A stretch of DNA of 6,628 bases. Source: Holosporales bacterium (GTDB lineage: Bacteria; Pseudomonadota; Alphaproteobacteria; RUG11792). This document shows, piece by piece, positions 1 to 6,466 of this stretch. Position 1 is the first letter of the stretch. The number at the start of each line of letters is the position of its first letter. The stretch lies in the NCBI GenBank assembly GCA_031262205.1, contig JAISID010000013.1:1-6628 (forward strand). Reading direction: 5' to 3'. The notes under the pieces are model-generated. The model was not told the DNA's origin. It worked only from the letters and a program-made list of their open reading frames with translations, and did not search any database. The position numbers and the translations under genes were made by a program.

Positions 1-71
1 CGCTCTATTGCCCTTGACAAGTCGCTTTATAAATCGGTCGAGATATCCTCGTTCCAAAAGATAAATATTAT
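1..71. repeat. Dispersed repeat, left copy (cut by window edge)
   Basis: Bases 10-71 are the reverse complement of 6405-6466 with 55 of 62 positions identical. One mismatch is at the TAAA(T/C)CGG step and the other six cluster in an 8-base stretch after CGGTC. Bases 1-9 (CGCTCTATT) also resemble the continuation of the right copy (CGGCTCTCAC) with small gaps, so the repeat probably runs past the window start. The right copy sits inside a long imperfect palindrome, so this copy is probably half of a similar element. Confidence 0.85.
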
Positions 72-448
72 TGGGAAAGGTTTGCGTCTTATAGTCCGGT
101 TTCTCGTCGTTAACATTAATAATATGCGTACTAGGATATGATTCCCGAACGATACGCCTAATAAAATAGGGAATCGTTCTATGATGATGCATAGTAGAAA
201 AATCAGAGTTATAAAAGGTATATTTTTAGAGTTTCTAAGTATATTAAAGTACCCCATAAGATCATTATCGCATGTTAGAGGATGATTCTTTTTTATATAA
301 AAAGCTCTTTCACAGCGTCGTTTATATATTAAAAATAACGGTTTGACGGTACCTTAGGATTGTATCGTCTCATTTTTGCCGCGCGTTTATTGTATCAAAA
401 CGCCGCCTTGCCGAACGGCTCAATGGCCTGGTCTCATAAAAATTGATT
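72..448. other. Intergenic region downstream of the ABC-F gene, no convincing gene
   Basis: I see no supported gene in this 377-base stretch. It contains a short hairpin (GATTCCC at 140-146 with GGGAATC at 169-175) and an AT-rich hairpin just after the ABC-F stop (CATAAAA/TTTTATG on the minus strand, about 434-452) that lacks a G+C-rich stem and is a poor terminator. A local G+C-rich patch lies at about 376-430. One plus-strand frame is open from base 1 to 285 except for a TGA at 139-141, which could be a decayed reading frame, but I recognise nothing in its translation. Confidence 0.6.
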
Positions 449-1798
449 TTATGCGTTGCTTTCTTCTATTGAAAAAGAACTAATCTTGTAATACTTCTCT
501 ATTTCAATTGCTCTCAAAAAGTCTTGGTCGTGGGATATTATAAGAATACTCCCCGGATATTTTCTTAAAACCTGAATAACATGCTCTTTAGTTTCAAGAT
601 CGATATTATTTGTTATTTCGTCTAATATCAGAAGCTCGGGCGTGTTGAAAGCTATAAGAGCTAGCGAAAGTCTTGCTTTTTCCCCTCCGCTCATGTTTTT
701 AACTTTATTGTAAACTTCCTCGTTCTTTCTAAATAGGAAGTCGTTAAGGATTTTCCTATCTGGAATTATTTCAAAAGCCGTCTTTTCTGGTTCTAGCGTT
801 CCATAGAATTGATCTAAATATCCTATCTGTGTTTTTGTTATGTCCCAAATCCCCGTCCTGGTTACTTCTGGCTTAGCCAATATTCCTCTAATTAACGTTG
901 TTTTCCCAGAGCCGTTGTTACCCGTTATGGAGACTCTCTCGCCGAAAGTTATCGATAGATTTATTTTATTCAAAACGACTTTCCTCGGATATCCGACGCT
1001 AGCGTCTTTTATGTAAATCAATGTTTTGTTATAAGATTTATTAATGGGAATAGAAAACTTTGGGACTATAACTTCAGGCAGTCTCAAGTCTTTCAAACGG
1101 CCTTGTAAATCTTGTTTTTTAGAATCTATGGATTTAAGTTTCGCTCCTTGAGATTTTTCCGCTTTCATGCCTTTTAAATCTCCGACGGCTTTCATCCATT
1201 TTTTATTAGCGACCTTTTTTTGCCCAGAAGATATGCTCTTAGATATCCGTTCTTGTTCTTTAATAAGACTTTTGCTCGCAGCTTTTTCCCGAGTGTTAAG
1301 AATCTCAATTTGACGAAGAATAGATTCTCTTTTGCTGAGAATTTCGGCTATATAATCGTCGTATTTTCCTTGAAAGACGCGAATCTTCCCATCGTCTATA
1401 TGCCAAATCTTTTGAATGCAATTTCTAAGAATTTCAAGATCATGAGTAACTATTATTAAGGTTCCATTAAAACGTTTGAGCATTTTCATTAAGCCTTTTC
1501 GATTGTCTAAATCCAGATGATTAGTCGGTTCGTCAAGAAGCAAGGCGTCGTAGTTTATCGCTTTGGACAATGCGGCGTTAAACTTCTCTCCACCGCTTAG
1601 GGAGTCTGAATTCGTAATAATCTGCGGCACGTATCCAACGCTGGGGTTAGATTTTGCAATCATTTTCAGAAGCGTTGATTTGCCGCTTCCATTTCTGCCA
1701 ATAATTGCAATTCTCTCTCCGTTGTTAACGATTGTGGAAAAGTTTTCAAAGCAAATTTTATGTGAGAAAGAAAGGCTTAATTCTTTGATTTTTATCAT
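449..1798 (-). CDS. ABC-F family ATP-binding protein (compact, two ATPase domains)
   Basis: A 449-residue cytoplasmic protein with two ATPase domains and no membrane segments, so an ABC-F ribosome-associated factor rather than a transporter. Domain 1 has Walker A GRNGSGKS (34-41), Q-loop YVPQ (56-59), signature LSGGE (67-71), Walker B LLLDEPTNHLDL (86-97) and switch His119. A charged Lys/Arg/Glu-rich linker spans about 150-245. Domain 2 has Walker A GNNGSGKT (293-300), signature MSGGEK (369-374), Walker B LLILDEITNNIDL (389-401) and His423. Only about 25 residues separate Walker A and signature in domain 1, so most of its helical subdomain and any Arm insert are missing; total length is below the usual 500-650. 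Domain 2 reads DEITNNID instead of the usual DEPTNHLD. I chose ATG at 1798 over a TTG 21 bases upstream because AGGAGAT lies 6 bases before the ATG. Family members act in translation or antibiotic resistance by ribosome protection; which applies here cannot be told. Confidence 0.9.
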   Translation of the reverse strand: MIKIKELSLSFSHKICFENFSTIVNNGERIAIIGRNGSGKSTLLKMIAKSNPSVGYVPQIITNSDSLSGGEKFNAALSKAINYDALLLDEPTNHLDLDNRKGLMKMLKRFNGTLIIVTHDLEILRNCIQKIWHIDDGKIRVFQGKYDDYIAEILSKRESILRQIEILNTREKAASKSLIKEQERISKSISSGQKKVANKKWMKAVGDLKGMKAEKSQGAKLKSIDSKKQDLQGRLKDLRLPEVIVPKFSIPINKSYNKTLIYIKDASVGYPRKVVLNKINLSITFGERVSITGNNGSGKTTLIRGILAKPEVTRTGIWDITKTQIGYLDQFYGTLEPEKTAFEIIPDRKILNDFLFRKNEEVYNKVKNMSGGEKARLSLALIAFNTPELLILDEITNNIDLETKEHVIQVLRKYPGSILIISHDQDFLRAIEIEKYYKISSFSIEESNA

Positions 1799-1804
1799 AG
1801 TTAT

Positions 1805-1811
1805 ATCTCCT
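1805..1811 (-). promoter_or_regulatory. Ribosome binding site that sets the ABC-F start
   Basis: The minus strand reads AGGAGAT with 6 bases to the ATG at 1798. The upstream in-frame TTG at 1819 would put this site inside the coding region, so the ATG is the likelier start. Confidence 0.85.
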
Positions 1812-1886
1812 AAAAACAATATACTCTTTGCAATTCTTAAGAAATAGTAACCATGGCTTCCAGTACAAAAAATATCGGATACTTCT

Positions 1887-1915
1887 ATTATATATGAATT
1901 TCGCGTCTATTTCCA
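1887..1915 (-). promoter_or_regulatory. Promoter of the ABC-F gene
   Basis: On the minus strand TGGAAA (1915-1910, 4 of 6 matches to the -35 consensus) is followed after exactly 17 bases by a perfect TATAAT (1892-1887). It sits immediately after the ispG stop codon and predicts a leader of roughly 80 bases before the ABC-F ATG. This supports transcription of the ABC-F gene independently of ispG. Confidence 0.65.
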
Positions 1916-1927
1916 GCTTTCCATGGA

Positions 1928-2974
1928 CTATTGATTTTGTATAAGTTCTTTAACAGTATTTAAGACTTCATATTCTCTAACAGTACAATACTCAGCTCCA
2001 TTTACGTAAATCTTTGCGATTCCCTTTTTAAAACCGAAAATCCCTATATCCGAGTTCATCGCTTCTCCTATTCCATTTACGACGCACCCTAGAACTGAAA
2101 TTTTAAGCGACTTCTTTATTGATTCGCAAAACGCTTCTAGTTCCTTAGCTATTCCGATAACGTCGATTAACGTTCTAGAACATGTTGGGCAAGATATAAT
2201 GTCGACGCTATTTTTTAACAAAGAGAGGGATTTCAATATCTGTTTGCCAACTTTAATTTCGTCTACAATATTTGAGGACAATGAGACTCTTATTGTATCT
2301 CCGATTCCGTCTGCAAGGAGGGAACCTATCCCGATCGCAGATTTTATAGCGCCGGGAAAAAACGTACCGGCCTCGGTTACTCCTAAATGCAGCGGATAAT
2401 TTACCTTGCTTGAAAGTTGTCGATAGGCCGATATTGTGGTTTTAACATCGGAGGATTTCACGCTTATTTTGAAATTGACAAAATCCAAGTCCTCCAATTT
2501 TTTGCAATTCAAAACTGCGCTTTCGACAATTGCCTCAACAGTAGGTTCTCCGTATTTATCTAATATATCCTTTTCAATCGAACCAGAATTGACTCCTATC
2601 CTTATGGCGACATTGTTATATTTAGCGGCTTTCACAATTTCATTTATAGCAAACATATCGACATTTCCAGGGTTTATCCGTATACAGCAAGCTCCGGCGT
2701 CAATTGCCTCAATCGCTCTTTTATAATTAAAATGAATATCGGCTATGATTGGCATTCGAACATTCTTTACAATTTCGCGAAGCGCGACGGTCGATTCCCT
2801 AGTTGGACACGAAACTCGAATAAGATCGCAGCCGGCTTCTTCAGCTTCGCGTATCTGGTTTATTGTTTTTCCTATGTCTTCCGTGCTTGAGTTTGCCATG
2901 GTTTGAATCGATATTGAAGAATCTCCGCCAATACCGACATTACCGACAAAAATTTGCTTGGTTTTCCTTCTCAT
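1928..2974 (-). CDS. ispG: 4-hydroxy-3-methylbut-2-enyl diphosphate synthase (IspG/GcpE)
   Basis: This cytoplasmic iron-sulfur enzyme reductively converts 2-C-methyl-D-erythritol 2,4-cyclodiphosphate to 4-hydroxy-3-methylbut-2-enyl diphosphate, the penultimate step of the MEP isoprenoid pathway. The 348 residues fit the short bacterial form, an N-terminal TIM barrel plus C-terminal cluster domain. Visible marks are the N-terminal GNVGIGGDSSISIQTM (11-26), ADIHFNY (78-84), IRINPGN (98-104), IRIGVNSGS (124-132), HLGVTEAG (196-203) and DTIRVSLS (226-233). Cluster ligands are Cys262 and Cys265 in SCPTCSRT and Cys297 in LGCVVNGIGEA, with the conserved Glu304 close by. It starts at an ATG; the upstream AAAGGCGG is a weak, rather distant ribosome site. 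Its neighbours are functionally unrelated and it appears to be transcribed alone. No damage is seen, so the MEP pathway is probably active. Confidence 0.96.
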   Translation of the reverse strand: MRRKTKQIFVGNVGIGGDSSISIQTMANSSTEDIGKTINQIREAEEAGCDLIRVSCPTRESTVALREIVKNVRMPIIADIHFNYKRAIEAIDAGACCIRINPGNVDMFAINEIVKAAKYNNVAIRIGVNSGSIEKDILDKYGEPTVEAIVESAVLNCKKLEDLDFVNFKISVKSSDVKTTISAYRQLSSKVNYPLHLGVTEAGTFFPGAIKSAIGIGSLLADGIGDTIRVSLSSNIVDEIKVGKQILKSLSLLKNSVDIISCPTCSRTLIDVIGIAKELEAFCESIKKSLKISVLGCVVNGIGEAMNSDIGIFGFKKGIAKIYVNGAEYCTVREYEVLNTVKELIQNQ

Positions 2975-3004
2975 GCTATTAAAGACCGCCTTTGAGATAC
3001 ATAT

Positions 3005-3033
3005 ATCATACGATACGCCGCGAAAATACTGAA
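3005..3033 (-). promoter_or_regulatory. Possible ispG promoter
   Basis: On the minus strand TATGAT (3010-3005) is a good -10 match about 30 bases before the ispG ATG. The element 17 bases upstream, TTCAGT (3033-3028), matches the -35 consensus at only 3 of 6 positions, so the call is tentative. Confidence 0.3.
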
Positions 3034-3122
3034 CTATGCTTCTAGGAAATTACGCCTTAACGCGACTGTAGATAATTTACTAGAGCAAGTAATATTTAGC
3101 GGCAAAGTTACTTATGATTGTC

Positions 3123-3680
3123 TTAGCTTTTGTTATTTTTTAGAAAACAACATTTTTTATATTTTTTCCCGCTACCGCAAGGGCAAGGATCATTTCGTCC
3201 TATTTTATAATCGCTTTCTTTGGACATTTTATAGGAATGTTTGCAAAAATCAATATCGCATATAGACGGTATTCTAAAAGTAAATTGAGTAGAATTATTA
3301 TAATTTGAAATGGCAAAATCGCCTCTGCATATAATGTCCAGACCAATTAATACATCATATTGTAGATTTGCTCCGATCACTGGTACTTTTGATATCACGA
3401 CTTTATTGGGCAATATAAATCTACATAATATACGTTATGAATTGAGTATCCAGACGGAGTGTACACTCTACTTTAGATATACTATTTCCAAGTTCAAATC
3501 ATTTGCTATTTGTTCAGTAATAGCGGAACCAGTAGCTCCGGTATCCCAAAGAGCATGTTTTCTGTTTAAACATTTTTTATCTTCCTACAGCGTATTACAA
3601 ATACCAATTTCGCTTATTAATTTGTCTGATAACTGTTTGCATCTCCCTGTAAAACAGTATCCTTTTGTAGTATTGTTCAT
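3123..3680 (-). pseudogene. Decayed retropepsin-like aspartic protease with C-terminal SEC-C motif
   Basis: Starting at the ATG at 3680, the frame reads 31 codons, hits TAG (3587-3585), then continues through LWDTGATGSAIT, the Asp-Thr-Gly active site of retropepsin-type proteases (Asp codon 3545-3543). It hits a second TAG at 3470-3468. From there to about 3414 the homologous-looking protein (VYTPSGYSIHNVYYVDLY) is in a shifted frame, after which the original frame resumes with LPNKVVISKV. This fits a 2-base loss near 3461-3466 and a 1-base loss near 3413-3417. The C-terminal part is intact: LIGLDII (3350-3330), RGDFAISN, FTFRIPS and SEC-C zinc motif CPCGSGKKYKKCC (3147-3185). It starts inside the stop of the 84-residue gene. 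The last 96 codons form an open frame that could begin at TTG 3413, but lack the catalytic Asp. Family roles in bacteria are poorly known; this copy is unlikely to make active protease. Confidence 0.85.
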
Positions 3681-3931
3681 TTTATTGGAGCAAAATTAAA
3701 GTTTTGAAAATAATTTACGGCGTCTTCCTTTTCTTCAAGACACTCTTGAACTAAAAAAGTCCCAATTTTTTCTGTTTTTAATGTTTCTTGTAAAGCATCT
3801 TCAAAAGAGTCATAGCCGCCTAGAATCTTTTTATCTCTTATAGCAAGAAATTTATGGCCATATCTTTTATATAAAGATTCCATATTTTCCTTAAAGAAAA
3901 TAAAATCATCATCTAAGTTAAATTCAGTCAT
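3677..3931 (-). CDS. Small conserved-looking protein of unknown function, coupled to the retropepsin gene
   Basis: An intact 84-residue acidic/aromatic soluble protein with no signal peptide or membrane segment. Visible elements are an N-terminal FIFFKENMESLYKRYGHKFLAI (10-31, read as a helix leading into a strand), then a KKILGGYDSFEDALQE segment and a GTFLVQEC strand (57-64). The pattern of Tyr-Gly-x-Lys-Phe-Leu, Gly-Gly-Tyr-Asp-Ser and Gly-Thr-Phe-Leu-x-Gln recalls small proteins found next to bacterial retropepsin genes (from memory, unverified). Its TGA overlaps the ATG of the downstream protease gene in ATGA, showing translational coupling when both were intact. AAGAG 5-9 bases before the ATG is a modest ribosome site. 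A promoter with an internal palindrome lies just upstream. No reaction can be assigned; a partner or regulator of the protease is inference from the pairing. Confidence 0.75.
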   Translation of the reverse strand: MTEFNLDDDFIFFKENMESLYKRYGHKFLAIRDKKILGGYDSFEDALQETLKTEKIGTFLVQECLEEKEDAVNYFQNFNFAPIK

Positions 3932-3963
3932 AAAGTCTCTTTTTTAAAAAGATACTCTATTTC

Positions 3964-3992
3964 AATATACCGTCAAAACTATTGACGCTCAA
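3964..3992 (-). promoter_or_regulatory. Promoter with spacer palindrome before the 84-residue gene
   Basis: On the minus strand TTGAGC (3992-3987) is followed after 17 bases by TATATT (3969-3964), 4 of 6 and 5 of 6 consensus matches. The spacer is almost filled by a perfect inverted repeat, CGTCAA-TAGTT-TTGACG (3987-3971), a typical position for an operator. A second, overlapping reading is TTGACG (3976-3971), 16 bases, TATCTT (3954-3949), but it would leave a leader of only about 11 bases. Confidence 0.55.
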
Positions 3993-4048
3993 CCTGAAAC
4001 AGAACTCGTTAACTTAATTCTATAAATACTCTAACATATTGCAACAAA

Positions 4049-5104
4049 CTAAGATTTTATAATCCCGCCGCCTATGACTGCCTTGTCTTGATTGTACATA
4101 ACGCAAATTTGGCCGCTCGTTATTGGCGAGGACGGTCTTTCATACAACTGAACGGAAATGCTGTTATCGGAAGTTTTAGTTACTGCCGCTTTGCTTTTTT
4201 TGCAAATTGATCTATGTTTAATTAAGGCTTCAAACGAAGCTGGCATATCAATTATCCAATTTACGCAGACAACTGTAAAAGTCATGGTATCTAATTCTTC
4301 GGCTAAGCATACTATGATCTCGTTATTAGCGGTATCTAGTTTTTTGACGTAAAGCGGATATTTATAGGAGATATGAAGCCCTTTCCTTTGACCTATTGTA
4401 TAATTGGCAAGACCTTCATGCAGCCCCATAATTTCCCCCGAACTTGCCAATTTTATATTTCCCTTCGCAAACAAATTTAAATCTTTGTAAGCGCTTCTTA
4501 AAAACGATTTATAATCTCCATTTGGAATAAAGCATATATCCTGACTGTCTTTTTGGTTAAAATTAGGCAACCCGAAAGATTGGGCAATTTTCCTAGTTTC
4601 TTCTTTATCTTTTATTTTTCCCAAAGGAAATATAACGTCCTTCAGGTTGCGTTTATCGACGAGGGCAAGGAAATAACTTTGATCTTTATTTTGATTGTCG
4701 GCCTCTTTTAGAATAACTAAATCGCCGTCGACCGACATATTTACATAATGCCCCGTCGCCATTACGTCCGCTCCTTTTTCTTTGGCAAAATTTAATAAAG
4801 CGTTCATTTTAATATCTCGATTACAAAGAGCGCATGGATTCGGCGTTAGGCCGTTTGCATAGTAATCTGCAAAAACATCCATAACGTGTTTTTTAAAAAT
4901 ATTTTTTGCATCGAGGACAAAATGTTTAATCCCTAGTATATTGCAGATATTTTTAGCATTCGCGACAGTGCTGCTGGAGTATTCGTTGATATCCATAGTT
5001 ACGCCGAATACATTGTTTCCTTTTTCTAAAAGAATGGCTGCCGTCGTTGAAGAATCTACGCCTCCAGACATAGCGACTGCATATGTTTTTTTAGCTTTTT
5101 CCAA
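4049..5104 (-). CDS. mnmA: tRNA-specific 2-thiouridylase MnmA
   Basis: MnmA uses ATP to adenylate, then thiolate, position 2 of the wobble uridine (U34) of tRNAs for Lys, Glu and Gln, taking sulfur from a persulfide relay fed by a cysteine desulfurase. The 351 residues match the family. The ATP-binding PP-loop is SGGVDSS (13-19). The catalytic Cys94 is in NPCALCNRDIK (89-99) and the second, persulfide-carrying Cys191 in DSQDICFI (186-193). Also seen are ATGHYV (116-121), DQSYFL (141-146), YTIGQRKGLH (235-244) and the C-terminal barrel ending GGGIIKS. The start is TTG at 5104: AAAAGGA lies 9 bases upstream, and the next ATG (residue 12) would leave no room for the strand before the PP-loop. 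It has its own promoter and lies 117 bases ahead of the 84-residue gene. No terminator is evident after it. Confidence 0.95.
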   Translation of the reverse strand: MEKAKKTYAVAMSGGVDSSTTAAILLEKGNNVFGVTMDINEYSSSTVANAKNICNILGIKHFVLDAKNIFKKHVMDVFADYYANGLTPNPCALCNRDIKMNALLNFAKEKGADVMATGHYVNMSVDGDLVILKEADNQNKDQSYFLALVDKRNLKDVIFPLGKIKDKEETRKIAQSFGLPNFNQKDSQDICFIPNGDYKSFLRSAYKDLNLFAKGNIKLASSGEIMGLHEGLANYTIGQRKGLHISYKYPLYVKKLDTANNEIIVCLAEELDTMTFTVVCVNWIIDMPASFEALIKHRSICKKSKAAVTKTSDNSISVQLYERPSSPITSGQICVMYNQDKAVIGGGIIKS

Positions 5105-5113
5105 AACTACGGT

Positions 5114-5120
5114 TCCTTTT
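5114..5120 (-). promoter_or_regulatory. Ribosome binding site supporting the TTG start of mnmA
   Basis: The minus strand reads AAAAGGA, 9 bases before TTG at 5104. No in-frame ATG lies at a suitable distance, so this site decides the start. Confidence 0.7.
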
Positions 5121-5148
5121 AAGGTTTTAGAGAATCATTTTATAACGT

Positions 5149-5177
5149 ATTGTATACAAAAATTAGAATCTGTACAA
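5149..5177 (-). promoter_or_regulatory. Promoter of mnmA
   Basis: On the minus strand TTGTAC (5177-5172) is followed after exactly 17 bases by TACAAT (5154-5149), 5 of 6 matches at the -10. The predicted leader is about 40 bases and contains the AAAAGGA ribosome site. It lies after the HEAT gene hairpin, so mnmA should be an independent unit. Confidence 0.6.
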
Positions 5178-5287
5178 ACCGAGATGGGGAATCTCTAGAG
5201 GGCTTATAATTTAAAAGGGGAAATTATCTCGGAGAAAGCGGCTTCAAAAAGCAGGCGAAAACTTCCTTATAAGAAGAGAATATAGCC

Positions 5288-5318
5288 AGAGAGGTTCTTA
5301 GCTCATAAGAACCTCTCT
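5288..5318 (-). terminator. Perfect 13-bp hairpin downstream of the HEAT-repeat gene
   Basis: AGAGAGGTTCTTA (5288-5300) and TAAGAACCTCTCT (5306-5318) pair perfectly around a 5-base loop. It starts 33 bases after the stop codon of the HEAT gene, the expected place for its terminator. The run after the stem on the minus strand is GGCTATATTC, not U-rich; the plus-strand side (TTTATAC) is slightly better. It could therefore be a weak or bidirectional terminator or an mRNA 3'-end stabiliser. Confidence 0.6.
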
Positions 5319-5350
5319 TTATACAATAAGGATAGTATCCTTTAATCCAT

Positions 5351-6160
5351 TTATATATCCCCAATAAGTCCGGCTATTGTAGACCTAATATCTGTGGGAA
5401 TAAGATTGGGCCTTTTGACTCGTATTTCTCTTAACACCCAGGCTGCGTCTGTTCTTATGAGGTAATCTGGGTCTTGTAGAAGAGGAACTAGAGCGTCTCT
5501 AAGCACGGCGGTAGCAGAAGCAGGATTTGTTCTTACAACATAGCTTAACACCGAGATTGCGTCTCTTCTTACATCAAAATCTTCGTCTGGTAGAAAACCC
5601 AATAGAGCGTCTATAACCTCCTCTGTAGCAAGAGCAGTATTTGCTTTTACAATTTCTCCTAACGTCTCAGCTGCTCTTCTTCTTACGTTGACAACTTGGT
5701 CTTGTAGAAGAGGAACTAGAGCGTCTCTAAACCTGTCGGTAGCAAGAGCATGATTTGCTTCTACAATTTCTCCTAACGTCTCGACTGCGCTTCTTCTTAC
5801 GTTGACAACTTGGTCTTGTAGAAGAGGAACTAGAGCGTCTCTAAGCACGGCGGTAGCAAGAGCATGATTTGTTCTTACAACATGGTTTAACACCCAGACT
5901 GCACTTGCTCTTACGTCGGCATCTTGGTCTTTTAGATGAGTAACTAGAGCGTCTCTAAGCTCGGGAGTAGCATGAAGAGTACCCTCGTCAATTTTTACTA
6001 TTAATGCGAATGTGACACCCAAAAGAGATTGTCTTACCTCCTCTGGTGTTATTCTTTGAGAATCTCCCATTGACGGTATAGGTCTTTCTCCTTCTCCCGC
6101 TGCGGCTGCTAAATTTGCTATAACAAACGCTAACGCTATTCCTACCGTTATCTTGTTCAT
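5351..6160 (-). CDS. Exported HEAT-repeat protein
   Basis: A 269-residue protein with a signal peptide: Lys3, a hydrophobic core at about 4-19 and an Ala-rich end LAAAAGEG suggesting cleavage near residue 21, so it acts in the periplasm or outside the cell. The rest is a helical solenoid of five 38-residue HEAT-type units at 69-106, 107-144, 145-182, 183-220 and 221-258, each of the form RDALVPLLQD-x5-VRR-x-A-x2-L-x2-(I/V)V-x-(T/A)N. A helix at 41-57 looks like a diverged half unit capping the front. HEAT solenoids bind proteins; no enzyme motif is seen and the partner is unknown. AAAGGA (6174-6169), 8 bases before the ATG, sets the start. The gene looks richer in G+C than its neighbours, partly because of the repeated units, and could have been acquired. 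A 13-bp hairpin follows it. Confidence 0.88.
   Translation of the reverse strand: MNKITVGIALAFVIANLAAAAGEGERPIPSMGDSQRITPEEVRQSLLGVTFALIVKIDEGTLHATPELRDALVTHLKDQDADVRASAVWVLNHVVRTNHALATAVLRDALVPLLQDQVVNVRRSAVETLGEIVEANHALATDRFRDALVPLLQDQVVNVRRRAAETLGEIVKANTALATEEVIDALLGFLPDEDFDVRRDAISVLSYVVRTNPASATAVLRDALVPLLQDPDYLIRTDAAWVLREIRVKRPNLIPTDIRSTIAGLIGDI
5387..5956 (-). repeat. Five tandem 114-bp units encoding HEAT repeats
   Basis: The units are in exact 114-base register with no insertions. The stretch beginning TCTTGTAGAAGAGGAACTAG occurs at 5472, 5700 and 5814 (spacings 228 and 114) and stays near-identical for more than 50 bases each time. The 5700 and 5814 copies also share the preceding ACGTTGACAACTTGG. 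The units at 5387-5500 and 5501-5614 are more diverged in part. This indicates recent duplication or gene conversion within the gene. Confidence 0.9.
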
Positions 6161-6404
6161 ACTATATATCCTTTAATGCTAAACCTTCCCTCATCGTATC
6201 ATAATATTCTATGTATTTACATGTTTTTTTTTTTGATTTAATTATACTCTGTATATACTTATATTAGTCTTATTATTTATACATAACGGAAATGTTTTAT
6301 TAAATAATTTCCTTTGATCTTCTTTAGAAAGGGAATTGTCCTAATACTTCTCCATACGTCTTAGTATAAGATATTTAACAGAATGTTAAAGACCAAAAGC
6401 CTCC
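6161..6404. other. AT-rich intergenic and leader region of the HEAT gene
   Basis: No gene is seen. The first bases carry the HEAT ribosome site. The minus strand has TATAAT at 6246-6241 and TATGAT near 6200, both usable as -10 elements, but neither has a recognisable -35 at 16-18 bases, so the promoter is not fixed. There is an 11-base T run at 6224-6234 (A run in the transcript) and a perfect 7-bp hairpin TTTAACA-GAA-TGTTAAA at 6374-6390 just outside the right repeat. Confidence 0.5.
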
Positions 6405-6466
6405 ATAATATTTATCTTTTGGAACGAGAGAAACGAGACCGGTTTATAAAGCGACTTGTCAAGGGC
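6405..6466. repeat. Dispersed repeat, right copy (inverted partner of 10-71)
   Basis: This 62-base block is the inverted copy of 10-71 without gaps. Its conserved cores are ATAATATTTATCTTTTGGAA on the outer side and GGTTTATAAAGCGACTTGTC on the inner side; the 8 bases between are diverged. The inner half doubles as the left arm of the palindrome at 6438-6524. Confidence 0.85.

Noticed and set aside
135..158. Plus-strand peptide DMIPERYA, like a motif of group 4 glycosyltransferases
   Set aside because: The frame around it has about nine stops in 80 codons and no other glycosyltransferase motif; eight residues can match by chance.
27..257. Minus-strand 76-codon open frame, hydrophobic
   Set aside because: No ribosome site before its ATG, no recognisable motif, and it ends inside the dispersed repeat; it mirrors the register of the plus-strand open frame.
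1220..2726. Plus-strand open frames across the ABC-F and ispG genes
   Set aside because: They lie opposite well-supported genes, lack ribosome sites and family motifs, and are antisense shadows.
3123..3413. Stand-alone 96-residue SEC-C protein starting at TTG
   Set aside because: The TTG codon is the Leu of an LPN motif internal to the retropepsin family, and the rest of the protease is found upstream with stops and frameshifts.
5205..5320. Possible plus-strand small RNA from TATAAT at 5205 to the 5288-5318 hairpin
   Set aside because: No -35 element at 16-18 bases upstream, the T run after the hairpin is only three bases, and the hairpin is explained by the end of the HEAT gene.
10..6466. 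Composite transposon with terminal inverted repeats
   Set aside because: No transposase or integrase lies between the repeats, the interior holds core genes (ispG, mnmA), and the right copy is part of a local palindrome, which favours a dispersed repeat.
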